Source: Rhizobium sp. EC-SD404 (GTDB lineage: Bacteria; Pseudomonadota; Alphaproteobacteria; Rhizobiales; Rhizobiaceae). From it: DNA of 6,113 nt. The stretch covers positions 1 through 6,113 of the forward strand of contig NZ_LR701454.1 of the NCBI RefSeq assembly GCF_902498825.1, written 5' to 3'. The notes beneath the pieces were generated by a model. The model was not told where the DNA came from. It saw only the letters and a list, made by a program, of their open reading frames with translations, and made no database searches. How positions within the stretch are numbered: position 1 is the stretch's first letter; every line of letters starts with the position of its first letter. Shown here piece after piece: positions 1 through 5,079 of this stretch. Position numbers and translations under genes: made by a program.

Positions 1-412
1 GACCTTCCAGGCCGCGATGCGTCTTGAGCGCAAGGTCCTTGAGGAAGAGCGCGTTCATCGTGCCCTTCAGCCCGACATGGATCTCGCTGACTTCCCCCTC
101 GGCGCACGTGACGATCGCGATCCCCTGGAACTGCAGGGTCTTATACAGTCCGGCGATCGTCTCCTGGTCGCGGCTCAGGCGATCGAGCCCTTCGCACACC
201 ACAACATCGAACGCGTTGCGGCGCGCGTCAGTCAGCATCTTCTGATAGCCGGACCGAAGTGTCGTCGCACCGGATCGGGCGCGATCGGCATAGATCTCGC
301 CAACCTGCCAGCCGCGGCCTTCGATCAGAGCCCGGGCATTGCGCACCTGGTCGTCAATCGAGGCTTCCTGCTGCAGCTCCGTCGAAAAGCGGGCGTAAAT
401 CGCAGCGCGCAT
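1..412 (-). CDS. Serine site-specific recombinase, N-terminal part (runs off window edge)
   Basis: Reading leftward from an ATG at 412 gives 137 residues with no stop before the window edge. The product belongs to the resolvase/invertase family, which cuts and rejoins DNA through a covalent phosphoserine intermediate. The start MRAAIYARFSTELQQ carries the family's Y-x-R-x-S motif, with Ser10 as the expected nucleophile and Arg8 beside it. DRLSR at residues 77-81 matches the active-site Asp/Arg/Arg cluster. The stretch IHVGLKGTMNALFLKDLALK (111-130) fits the start of the long E helix that links the catalytic and DNA-binding domains. The C-terminal part lies outside the window, so overall size (large recombinase or short invertase) cannot be decided. 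The style is that of alphaproteobacterial prophage and element recombinases, so it may mark an integrated element to the left. GGAGA lies about 8 bases upstream of the ATG. All visible catalytic residues are intact. Confidence 0.95.
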   Translation of the reverse strand, partial: MRAAIYARFSTELQQEASIDDQVRNARALIEGRGWQVGEIYADRARSGATTLRSGYQKMLTDARRNAFDVVVCEGLDRLSRDQETIAGLYKTLQFQGIAIVTCAEGEVSEIHVGLKGTMNALFLKDLALKTHRGLEG

Positions 413-872
413 GGGGGAGGTCTCCGGATTGGTGAACTGGGTGGGCGGACCCGGCCGAATGAAGAGGATGAGGATGGGGCAGGTAAAATGCCTTCAAGCC
501 TAATGCTGCCCCGCTCGCTGCGCAGCTGTCAATCGGCCTTCCGGACTCGTCGGAACGCTTTCGCATCAGCGAGCTTTGTCGTCTGTGAAATGGCAAAGTG
601 CCGAGGCAAGCACAGTGGAAAAGAAGAACCGCGGCCCAGTTCCGTTCGAGAGCTGAAAAGTACGCACAACGTATCAAAGCGTTGCTGTAGGGTTCATTGT
701 GCCTGAATTGGCGACGGATCGATCTGCGATAGTCGAGAAAAATTGCATAAAGAGAAGGGAATACGGAACGGCATCCAGAGAGCGCAGTTGATGTGGGGAG
801 CGCTTAGCTTTCCCCTGAAGACGAACAGTCAACGGTCATCACTGGAGGGTCGAGAGACTGAGGACGCGATCG
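413..872. other. Gene-poor stretch between recombinase and small membrane protein
   Basis: No convincing gene is seen. Open frames here either shadow the recombinase or have irregular composition. It should hold the recombinase promoter (minus strand) and the promoter of the plus-strand gene at 873. A 30-codon frame from a GTG at 598 to TAG at 690 reads as a basic helical peptide but has no ribosome binding site. Confidence 0.5.
765..790 (+). promoter_or_regulatory. Possible EcfG-type (general stress sigma) promoter
   Basis: GGAAC at 765-769 is followed after exactly 16 bases by AGTTG at 786-790. Alphaproteobacterial EcfG promoters have GGAAC, a 16-17 base spacer and cGTT. The match is complete except for the first base of the -10 element. 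It lies about 80 bases upstream of the small membrane protein gene. Such short motifs occur by chance, so this is a weak call. Confidence 0.28.
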
Positions 873-1148
873 ATGAAGTTTGGAAAAGGAGATCGGCGAG
901 AAGACGACCGGGTGAGGGTTCACAGACGAGCACCGCGCGATCGCCTTTACGTCCCGACGCTACGAACAATGAAGTTGGCTTACGATCCCGCGCCGAGCAA
1001 AGGATACCGTTCGTATGACTTTACGCTCGCGGATCTCAAGTACGTCGCCGCAAACGACAATTATCGACCGTCAAAGTGCAATGTGGCGCTCTTAGGAGCG
1101 GCGTTCTTTGCGCTTGCCTTTGCAGGCTTCTGCTGGCAGTTGGCTTAA
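873..1148 (+). CDS. Small hypothetical protein with C-terminal membrane segment
   Basis: This 91-residue frame begins at an ATG with GAGGA 8 bases upstream (860-864). Residues 1-32 are very basic (many Arg). From Met33 the sequence changes character: MKLAYDPAPSKGYRSYDF, then AANDNYRP at 59-66, then a hydrophobic stretch at about 71-89 rich in Ala, Phe and Leu that should span the inner membrane once. The 'ANDN' segment resembles short uncharacterised proteins of sphingomonads. The true start may be Met33 (969), giving 59 residues; that ATG lacks a visible ribosome binding site, but the first 32 residues look less protein-like. No enzymatic motif is present and no function can be given. The gene ends about 12 bases before the decayed transposase fragment on the other strand. 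A stress-type promoter candidate lies at 765-790. Confidence 0.6.
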   Translation: MKFGKGDRREDDRVRVHRRAPRDRLYVPTLRTMKLAYDPAPSKGYRSYDFTLADLKYVAANDNYRPSKCNVALLGAAFFALAFAGFCWQLA

Positions 1149-1159
1149 AGTTGGAGCAT

Positions 1160-1502
1160 CTTAGCGCGACATCAGTGGTTCGCCGGCTGCGCAGCGACCA
1201 ACCGATGACGCGGCGCGCGAGAACAGGTCGATGCCATGGCCAGATGAGAAAACGCATGGGTCCGGATTGAGTTGATACCTGTCATCCATGCCTTGTTCGG
1301 CGCATCGACATCGAACTGCCGGGAAGGAGTATTGTCCACCACAACCAACGGTTTGCGGCCATAGAAGGCGGGGAGACGCTTGTGGCCCAATCTGCGCCTT
1401 GATCCCGCCCGATGCCGGGATGTGATTGGGGCACTTGGTTACTTCGTGCTTGGGGCGGTTGTCATGCAGTGTGCGATAGCCGTAGAGGCTGCCGCTTTCT
1501 TG
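1160..1502 (-). mobile_element. Decayed IS3-family transposase (orfB) fragment
   Basis: Reading leftward, IS3-type OrfB similarity is spread over three frames. QESGSLYGYRTLHD then GGIKAQIG (about 1502-1385) is in the frame of the PRC protein. HKRLPAFYGRKPLVVVDNT, then RQFDVDAPNKAWMTGINSIRTH (about 1385-1250), is in a second frame. RRVIGWSLRSRRTTDVAL (about 1215-1162) is in a third, while DLFSR is readable in the first. These are segments of the integrase-like catalytic core in the correct order, so at least two small indels separate them. The position of the first catalytic Asp in the usual WVTDI motif reads WMTGI here, one base change from GAT to GGT. orfA, the start of orfB, the rest of the core (including the second Asp and Glu) and both terminal repeats are missing. 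The element cannot be active. Confidence 0.85.
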
Positions 1503-1754
1503 CCATACATTGCCGAGAATCGATCCGCTTTCGTCACGCATGATGTCCAGTTCGCTCGCTGCGACTGCAACAGACTTTGCCCCAAAGCCAAGGAAGCCGC
1601 CGCGTTCGATTACGACGCGACCGGTATTCCCGACGCCATGCATGTGAGCGACCGTGCCGACCTTCTTGTCGTTCTGTCCATATACTGTGGCGCCCTTGAG
1701 GTTGCGTTCTGTGATCTCGACATCCGAAAGTCTGATGTGCTTGCTGTGGTCCAT
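1161..1754 (-). CDS. PRC-barrel domain protein with C-terminus replaced by IS3 remnant sequence
   Basis: The ATG at 1754 is preceded by AGAGGAG about 9 bases upstream; an upstream ATG at 1787 lacks this and adds an unlikely 11-residue leader. Residues 1-84 form one PRC-barrel domain: KGATVYGQNDKKVGTVAHMH at 20-39, VVIERGGFLGFGAKSVAV at 47-64, and SELDIMRDESG at 67-77. PRC-barrels are small beta domains found in RNA-processing, photosynthetic and stress-related proteins; the role of stand-alone alphaproteobacterial copies is unclear. Relatives usually end soon after with a short charged or His-containing tail. Here residue 85 onward (QESGSLYGYR) is IS3 OrfB sequence, then out-of-frame transposase DNA, stopping at TAA 1163-1161 for 197 residues in total. 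The domain core is complete, so the chimera may fold, but the last 110 residues are unlikely to be functional. It could equally be a pseudogene. Confidence 0.8.
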   Translation of the reverse strand: MDHSKHIRLSDVEITERNLKGATVYGQNDKKVGTVAHMHGVGNTGRVVIERGGFLGFGAKSVAVAASELDIMRDESGSILGNVWQESGSLYGYRTLHDNRPKHEVTKCPNHIPASGGIKAQIGPQASPRLLWPQTVGCGGQYSFPAVRCRCAEQGMDDRYQLNPDPCVFSSGHGIDLFSRAASSVGRCAAGEPLMSR

Positions 1755-2043
1755 TGTTCTGGCTCCTCTTGTTTTGCGAGAGGGCAAGACTGGGCTCGCG
1801 TCTCTGTTACATCGAATAATGAGAAATGTAATCGTTATATTCCGCGATAACCTAGAGAATCTCGTCTACCGCGAAGAGAACCGGCTGAACATGCGGTAGG
1901 TGCTAGAAGATCGCATCGAGATCCGGCTCTTGGGTTTGGTGACGGTGAATTCATGCATTCCCAGTGGAAGTGTAGCCGCTTAAGCATCGGAAATTTGCAG
2001 CGGATCGAGCTTGTTGTGTCGAGCGACTAATGCCGGCTAATAG

Positions 2044-2066
2044 AACTAGGTGATACGTATTGAGTT
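2044..2066 (+). promoter_or_regulatory. Possible operator palindrome upstream of the TadG-like gene
   Basis: The 8-bp perfect palindrome ATACGTAT (2053-2060) is flanked by AACT at 2044-2047 and AGTT at 2063-2066, a nearly symmetric arrangement, inside AT-rich DNA about 80 bases before the ATG at 2144. It could be a regulator binding site. I cannot assign a regulator, and chance is possible. Confidence 0.25.
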
Positions 2067-2130
2067 AAAATCCAACAAATTAATCAACGCTCCTTTATCG
2101 TCTGTTCCTTAAGATCGCTGAGCTCGTGTT

Positions 2131-2136
2131 GGGGGG
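2131..2136 (+). promoter_or_regulatory. Ribosome binding site that decides the TadG-like start
   Basis: A run of six G lies 7 bases before the ATG at 2144. It supports that start over the in-frame GTG at 2126, which overlaps it. Confidence 0.55.
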
Positions 2137-2143
2137 CTCGATA

Positions 2144-3496
2144 ATGGTTGCGCAGCGCCACTATGCACTAATTCGCAGGTTCCTTGAGGATCGGCGAGGA
2201 AACATTGCCGTCCTTTTTTCGCTGAGTCTCGTGCCCATGCTTGCAGCTGGTGCGCTCGCTGTCGACGGCGCGAATGCCTTCCGGCAGGCGACGGAGATGC
2301 AGCGGGCGCTTGACAGTGCCGCAATCGCAGCAGCTGTTGAACACGGTAACGGCGGCTCGTCTGCGGATCTAAGTGAGGCGGCCAACGAGGCATTCTGGGC
2401 AAATTTTTACCAATCGGCTGTTGTGCTTCCTCATGCGGCAGCGGAGCCTGTGCTTGACGAGAGCTTAGAGACGAGCCGGCCATACGTTGGTGTTGAACTG
2501 TTGCCGGGACTTCTCGAAGATCAGGTGGCAGTCGAGATCGATCTTGCTTACGAGCCCGTCTTCTGGTCCCGCATATCCTTTCCTATTGCGAAGCGGGCCG
2601 TTGCTGGCCGCGCACCGGATCTTGAAGCTTGCATCCTCGCACTCGCAAAGACGGCACCTAGAGCCTTCGAAGTAAGCGGAAGTGCAGAGGCCGACATGAG
2701 CGGCTGCACGATCACCGCCAATTCAATTCATCAAGAGGCCATCTATCTCGGTGGTGCTGGCGCATTGGTTGCCGAATGCCTCTACGCGTCAGGCGGTATA
2801 GCGATCAATTCCTTGAACATTGAACTCGCATGTGCGCAGCCGCGAGAGGGAACGCCTCAAGTTCGCGATCCATTTTCGCGCATAGCATTGCCAAGATTGC
2901 ATCATCGAGTGGACCTCTCTGGCTGCGGCCAAAACTTCGTCACCGGTGGTGGTGGCAATGGCGATTGCAACGGCACCGGAAGGACGCCGAATGGCGCAAA
3001 AAGCGACTACGTCGTTCAACTGAAGCCGGGTACCTATTCCGACCTTGAAATTAAAGGGAATGTGCAGCTCGCCTCGGGAGAATACTTGATCGATGGAGGC
3101 TCCCTGAAGCTGACGAGCCAATCGATTGTCTCGGGTGAAGGCGTCACGTTTTTCCTCATGAATGGTGCAGACCTCGAAATCCAAGGAGGAGCAACCTTCC
3201 ACTTATCTCCACAGCTGGAAGGCGATTGGGCAGGATTTGTGTTCGTCGCCGAGCGAGGAAACACGTCCGAAGCCATCATCACCGGGAATAGCTCTTCTAC
3301 GCTGACCGGGATAATCTATCTGCCAGACGTCGTGGAACTGCAGTTCTCGGGAAACAGTAACACCAGCGGAGAATGCATCCGCATCATTGCGCAGGAAATC
3401 ACGCTCATAGGCAATGCGAAATTTAAGATGGATTGCGATCCGGAGCTCGCGAACATGCATATCCAGAACCCTGGAGCGATCCGCCTGGTTGAGTGA
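2144..3496 (+). CDS. TadG-like pilus assembly protein with C-terminal beta-rich domain
   Basis: The product has 450 residues. DRRGNIAVLFSLSLVPMLAA (16-35) is the Tad/TadG-like N-terminal motif: a basic patch and 'RRGNIAVLF' leading into one membrane span (about 20-42), followed by AVDGANAFRQATEMQRALDSAAIAAA, the usual helix after it. The rest should lie outside the inner membrane. A Cys-containing section begins at EACILAL (161-167). From about 290 to 430 there are short repetitive beta strands (LKPGTYSDLEIKGNVQL, SGEYLIDGGSLKL, GEGVTFFLMNGADLEIQGGATFHLS, GNSNTSGECIRIIAQEITLIGNAKF), the single-stranded beta-helix-like domain found in many alphaproteobacterial TadE/TadG-related proteins. The ATG at 2144 is chosen because GGGGGG (2131-2136) sits 7 bases upstream; a GTG at 2126 is in frame but has no good site. 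No other tad/flp gene is in the window, so it is an orphan here and may serve a pilus encoded elsewhere or a separate surface role. Confidence 0.88.
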   Translation: MVAQRHYALIRRFLEDRRGNIAVLFSLSLVPMLAAGALAVDGANAFRQATEMQRALDSAAIAAAVEHGNGGSSADLSEAANEAFWANFYQSAVVLPHAAAEPVLDESLETSRPYVGVELLPGLLEDQVAVEIDLAYEPVFWSRISFPIAKRAVAGRAPDLEACILALAKTAPRAFEVSGSAEADMSGCTITANSIHQEAIYLGGAGALVAECLYASGGIAINSLNIELACAQPREGTPQVRDPFSRIALPRLHHRVDLSGCGQNFVTGGGGNGDCNGTGRTPNGAKSDYVVQLKPGTYSDLEIKGNVQLASGEYLIDGGSLKLTSQSIVSGEGVTFFLMNGADLEIQGGATFHLSPQLEGDWAGFVFVAERGNTSEAIITGNSSSTLTGIIYLPDVVELQFSGNSNTSGECIRIIAQEITLIGNAKFKMDCDPELANMHIQNPGAIRLVE

Positions 3497-3844
3497 ATGC
3501 TGCGGTAATTGTCACGTTTAAGACCGGCGAATGTGTCGCGTTGCTGGGGCATTGACACCAACGATGGCCGTCATCTTTGAGATGGGACCAGCGACGAAAG
3601 GTCTTGACGCACCACAATTGCTGAATCTGTAGCCATCGTGAGGCGAATGTCAGTCCCCGCGAAAACTGATGTCTCGCGCAGCGCTTGCGCGTTATTGCTG
3701 CCTTTCGAACGACGCTGCGCAACCGTTGCCACAACGCGCATCGGCATCGGGAGCACCAATAGAATCACCGCCATCGAAGTCCGGGGTACTACCCACGTAA
3801 TTGGTTCCAAGGCGCTAGCTAAAAATTAAGCGCGCGACGGAAAC

Positions 3845-3870
3845 CGAACGTGACTTGCCCTGTCACGTTG
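3845..3870 (+). promoter_or_regulatory. Possible EcfG-type promoter for the Gly-rich secreted protein
   Basis: CGAAC at 3845-3849 and CGTTG at 3866-3870 are separated by exactly 16 bases. The EcfG consensus is GGAAC, 16-17 bases, cGTT, so only the first -35 base differs. The ATG lies 85 bases downstream. The inverted repeat at 3847-3869 overlaps both elements. Confidence 0.4.
3847..3869. promoter_or_regulatory. Perfect 8-bp inverted repeat (candidate operator)
   Basis: AACGTGAC (3847-3854) and GTCACGTT (3862-3869) are exact reverse complements with a 7-base spacer. An additional TGTCAC half-site follows at 3879-3884. The geometry suits a dimeric regulator. Because the outer AAC and GTT are also the promoter-like bases, a bound protein would mask the promoter. 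No regulator can be named. Confidence 0.45.
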
Positions 3871-3940
3871 TTAGCAATGTCACAAGCTAGCTCTCTCTGC
3901 GCTGGGACAAATTGAACGGTGTCAGCACCGGTCAATCAGT

Positions 3941-3946
3941 AAGGAG
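3941..3946 (+). promoter_or_regulatory. Strong ribosome binding site
   Basis: AAGGAG lies 8 bases before the ATG at 3955, near-ideal spacing. It fixes that start and predicts efficient translation of the secreted protein. Confidence 0.8.
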
Positions 3947-3954
3947 AAGACAAC

Positions 3955-4506
3955 ATGAAGATGTTCACCAAAACCACTGTCGCCGCCATTATCGCCACCG
4001 GCCTGCTTGCGGGTACTGCATATGCACAGGTTGGCGTCGGAGGCTCAGTCGGCGGATCGGCTGGAGCTGGAGCTGGGGGGGCTGGAGCGGGAGTCGGCGC
4101 AGGCGTCGGCGCTGGAGCATCCGGTTCTGCGGGCGCCGGCATGGGCCATGATGCTGGCGGAAATGCTGGCGTTGGAGTTGGCCAGGATGTGACAGGATCG
4201 GTCAATGGTCGAGCAGACTTCGGCCAAGCCATTTCGTCCATTCGTTCAGCATCGACTGAAGTCGAGTCCATGAGCGAGATTTCATCGGTCGAAGTCGTGG
4301 ATGCCAACATGGCAGCGCAGGGCCAGAGCGGCGTCGCATTGGAAAATGCCATTGCTGACAATGAGGATGCAATAGCCGAATTGCAGCAGTCGATTGAGGG
4401 CAACGCTGACCTTATGACTGCACTTGAAGCTGAAGGCGTGGAGCCTTCTAGTGTAGTGGCTCTGCAGACCGGCGCAGACGGCTCTGTCACGGTCTTCACG
4501 CGCTAG
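3955..4506 (+). CDS. Secreted Gly/Ala-rich protein, uncharacterised alphaproteobacterial family
   Basis: The product has 183 residues. Residues 1-24 are a clear Sec signal peptide: basic start (MKMFTK), hydrophobic core and TAYA cleavage site before Gln25, so it goes to the periplasm or outside. Residues 27-80 are a low-complexity Gly/Ala/Val/Ser region (GAGAGGAGAGVGAGVGAGAS), probably flexible. Residues 87-183 look folded: ADFGQAISSIRSAS, a Ser/Glu/Val-rich stretch, NAIADNEDAIAELQQSIEGN (131-150, helical) and ADLMTALEAEGVEPSSVVALQTGADGSVTVFTR. The second half follows the pattern of uncharacterised Rhizobiales/sphingomonad secreted proteins (a 'LDNAL..N..A...LQ..I..N..L...L...G' series ending in 'G.VT.(F/Y/V)'); this is from memory of such families, not a search. 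It has its own promoter candidate, a strong ribosome binding site and a downstream hairpin, so it is probably monocistronic. Function is unknown. Confidence 0.88.
   Translation: MKMFTKTTVAAIIATGLLAGTAYAQVGVGGSVGGSAGAGAGGAGAGVGAGVGAGASGSAGAGMGHDAGGNAGVGVGQDVTGSVNGRADFGQAISSIRSASTEVESMSEISSVEVVDANMAAQGQSGVALENAIADNEDAIAELQQSIEGNADLMTALEAEGVEPSSVVALQTGADGSVTVFTR
4030..4140 (+). repeat. Low-complexity Gly/Ala codon repeat with a 7-G run
   Basis: Degenerate short units such as GGAGCT and GGCGTC encode alternating Gly, Ala and Val. A run of seven G at 4075-4081 lies in the middle. Such DNA is prone to length change between strains. Confidence 0.7.
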
Positions 4507-4545
4507 TCATCCAGCGCAAAGATAGCGTCTGTTGATCAAATGATG

Positions 4546-4574
4546 ATGCCCGGCCACGATCGGTGGCTGGGCAT
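4546..4574 (+). terminator. Strong hairpin, probable terminator of the Gly-rich gene
   Basis: ATGCCCGGCCAC (4546-4557) pairs with GTGGCTGGGCAT (4563-4574) around a 5-base loop GATCG, giving 12 pairs with one G-U. It lies 40 bases after the stop codon. No T-run follows, so it may act as an mRNA 3'-end stabiliser or Rho-assisted stop instead of a classical intrinsic terminator. Confidence 0.55.
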
Positions 4575-4812
4575 TCATGTGCGAATGACCCGAAAGATCC
4601 TTATCGTGCTGCGAGATGAATTCGCACCGGAGCATCGGGACTACTAGAGAGATCAATGGCCACTGGCTGCCTGTCGAGCTTCCGATGACGCCAATCATTA
4701 CGACAAGCACAGCTGTACAAAGCGGTTGAGCTCAGATCCTTCCCGAGCCAAAAGTCCTGCTGGCAATTGCGGAAACAGACTTTATATCGGTTCTCCAATC
4801 CGAGGGCCGATG
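4575..4812. other. Intergenic leader of the 88-residue gene
   Basis: No gene is visible between the hairpin and the ATG at 4813. Frames here are short and lack ribosome binding sites. It presumably contains the promoter of the next gene; I could not identify a convincing one. Confidence 0.4.
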
Positions 4813-5079
4813 ATGAAAGTGATGATTTACAGCGCCGATCATTCGAACGGCATCTTGGTCAACTGGACTGCCATTCCCCGGGTTGGGGACTCTATCGTGT
4901 TGCCGCTAGACGAAGACCAAAAGGTTTATGAAGTCGAAGTCGTTCGCTGGTTGCTGGATATTTGCGGCAACCAGATTGGTCTCGAAATCCACATGGGTAT
5001 CGGCGTAGACGCCGACGTCGACAGTCGTGACCCGAACAAAGCTCTTTCCGGTGAGGGTTCCTCAACTTCAGTGACCTAG
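4813..5079 (+). CDS. Small conserved-looking hypothetical protein
   Basis: The product has 88 residues. Tandem ATGs lie at 4810 and 4813; the second is preferred because GAGGG (4802-4806) then sits 6 bases upstream. An in-frame TTG at 4726 would add 29 residues of poor composition and is rejected. The sequence reads MKVMIYSADHSNGILVNWTA, then IPRVGDSIVLPLDEDQKVYEVEVVRWLLD (21-49) and GNQIGLEIHMGIG (52-64), with a polar tail. The alternating pattern suggests a compact beta fold, with no signal peptide or membrane segment, so it is cytosolic. 'IPRVGD.(I/V)VLPLDE....YEV..VRW' resembles short unannotated alphaproteobacterial proteins. No catalytic or metal-binding set is evident. It is separated by 306 bases and a hairpin from the upstream gene, so it is probably transcribed separately. 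Confidence 0.7.
   Translation: MKVMIYSADHSNGILVNWTAIPRVGDSIVLPLDEDQKVYEVEVVRWLLDICGNQIGLEIHMGIGVDADVDSRDPNKALSGEGSSTSVT

Larger units (their letters stand above)
1790..2143. other. Divergent intergenic region (PRC gene / TadG-like gene)
   Basis: This should carry the PRC-gene promoter (minus) and the TadG-gene promoter (plus). It is more AT-rich towards its right end. Short inverted repeats are TTACAT/ATGTAA at 1807-1812 and 1826-1831, GTTAT/ATAAC at 1834-1838 and 1847-1851, and the palindrome ATACGTAT at 2053-2060. No gene is supportable. Confidence 0.5.
3497..3954. other. Gene-poor stretch upstream of the Gly-rich secreted protein
   Basis: There are open frames of 63-103 codons on both strands, but none has a good ribosome binding site or recognisable protein motifs. 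The right-hand 110 bases hold the promoter and leader of the gene at 3955, including the inverted repeat at 3847-3869 and a small perfect leader hairpin at 3917-3930 (CGGTG-TCAG-CACCG). Confidence 0.5.

Noticed and set aside
17..706. A 229-codon plus-strand open frame
   Set aside because: It is antisense to the clearly recognisable serine recombinase and its translation has no coherent domain.
1380..1850. A 156-codon plus-strand open frame
   Set aside because: It is the antisense shadow of the PRC-barrel gene, whose motifs and ribosome binding site are on the other strand.
2060..2085. Two TTAA boxes resembling a CtrA site upstream of the TadG-like gene
   Set aside because: The spacing between the boxes is 11 bases, not the 7 of CtrA sites, and the region is simply AT-rich.
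3571..3810. A 79-codon minus-strand frame with a hydrophobic start
   Set aside because: No ribosome binding site or recognised motif; an overlapping frame is equally long, so coding is not supported.
3936..4499. A 187-codon minus-strand frame rich in Pro/Ala
   Set aside because: It mirrors the Gly/Ala repeat of the secreted protein; the plus strand has the signal peptide and ideal ribosome binding site.
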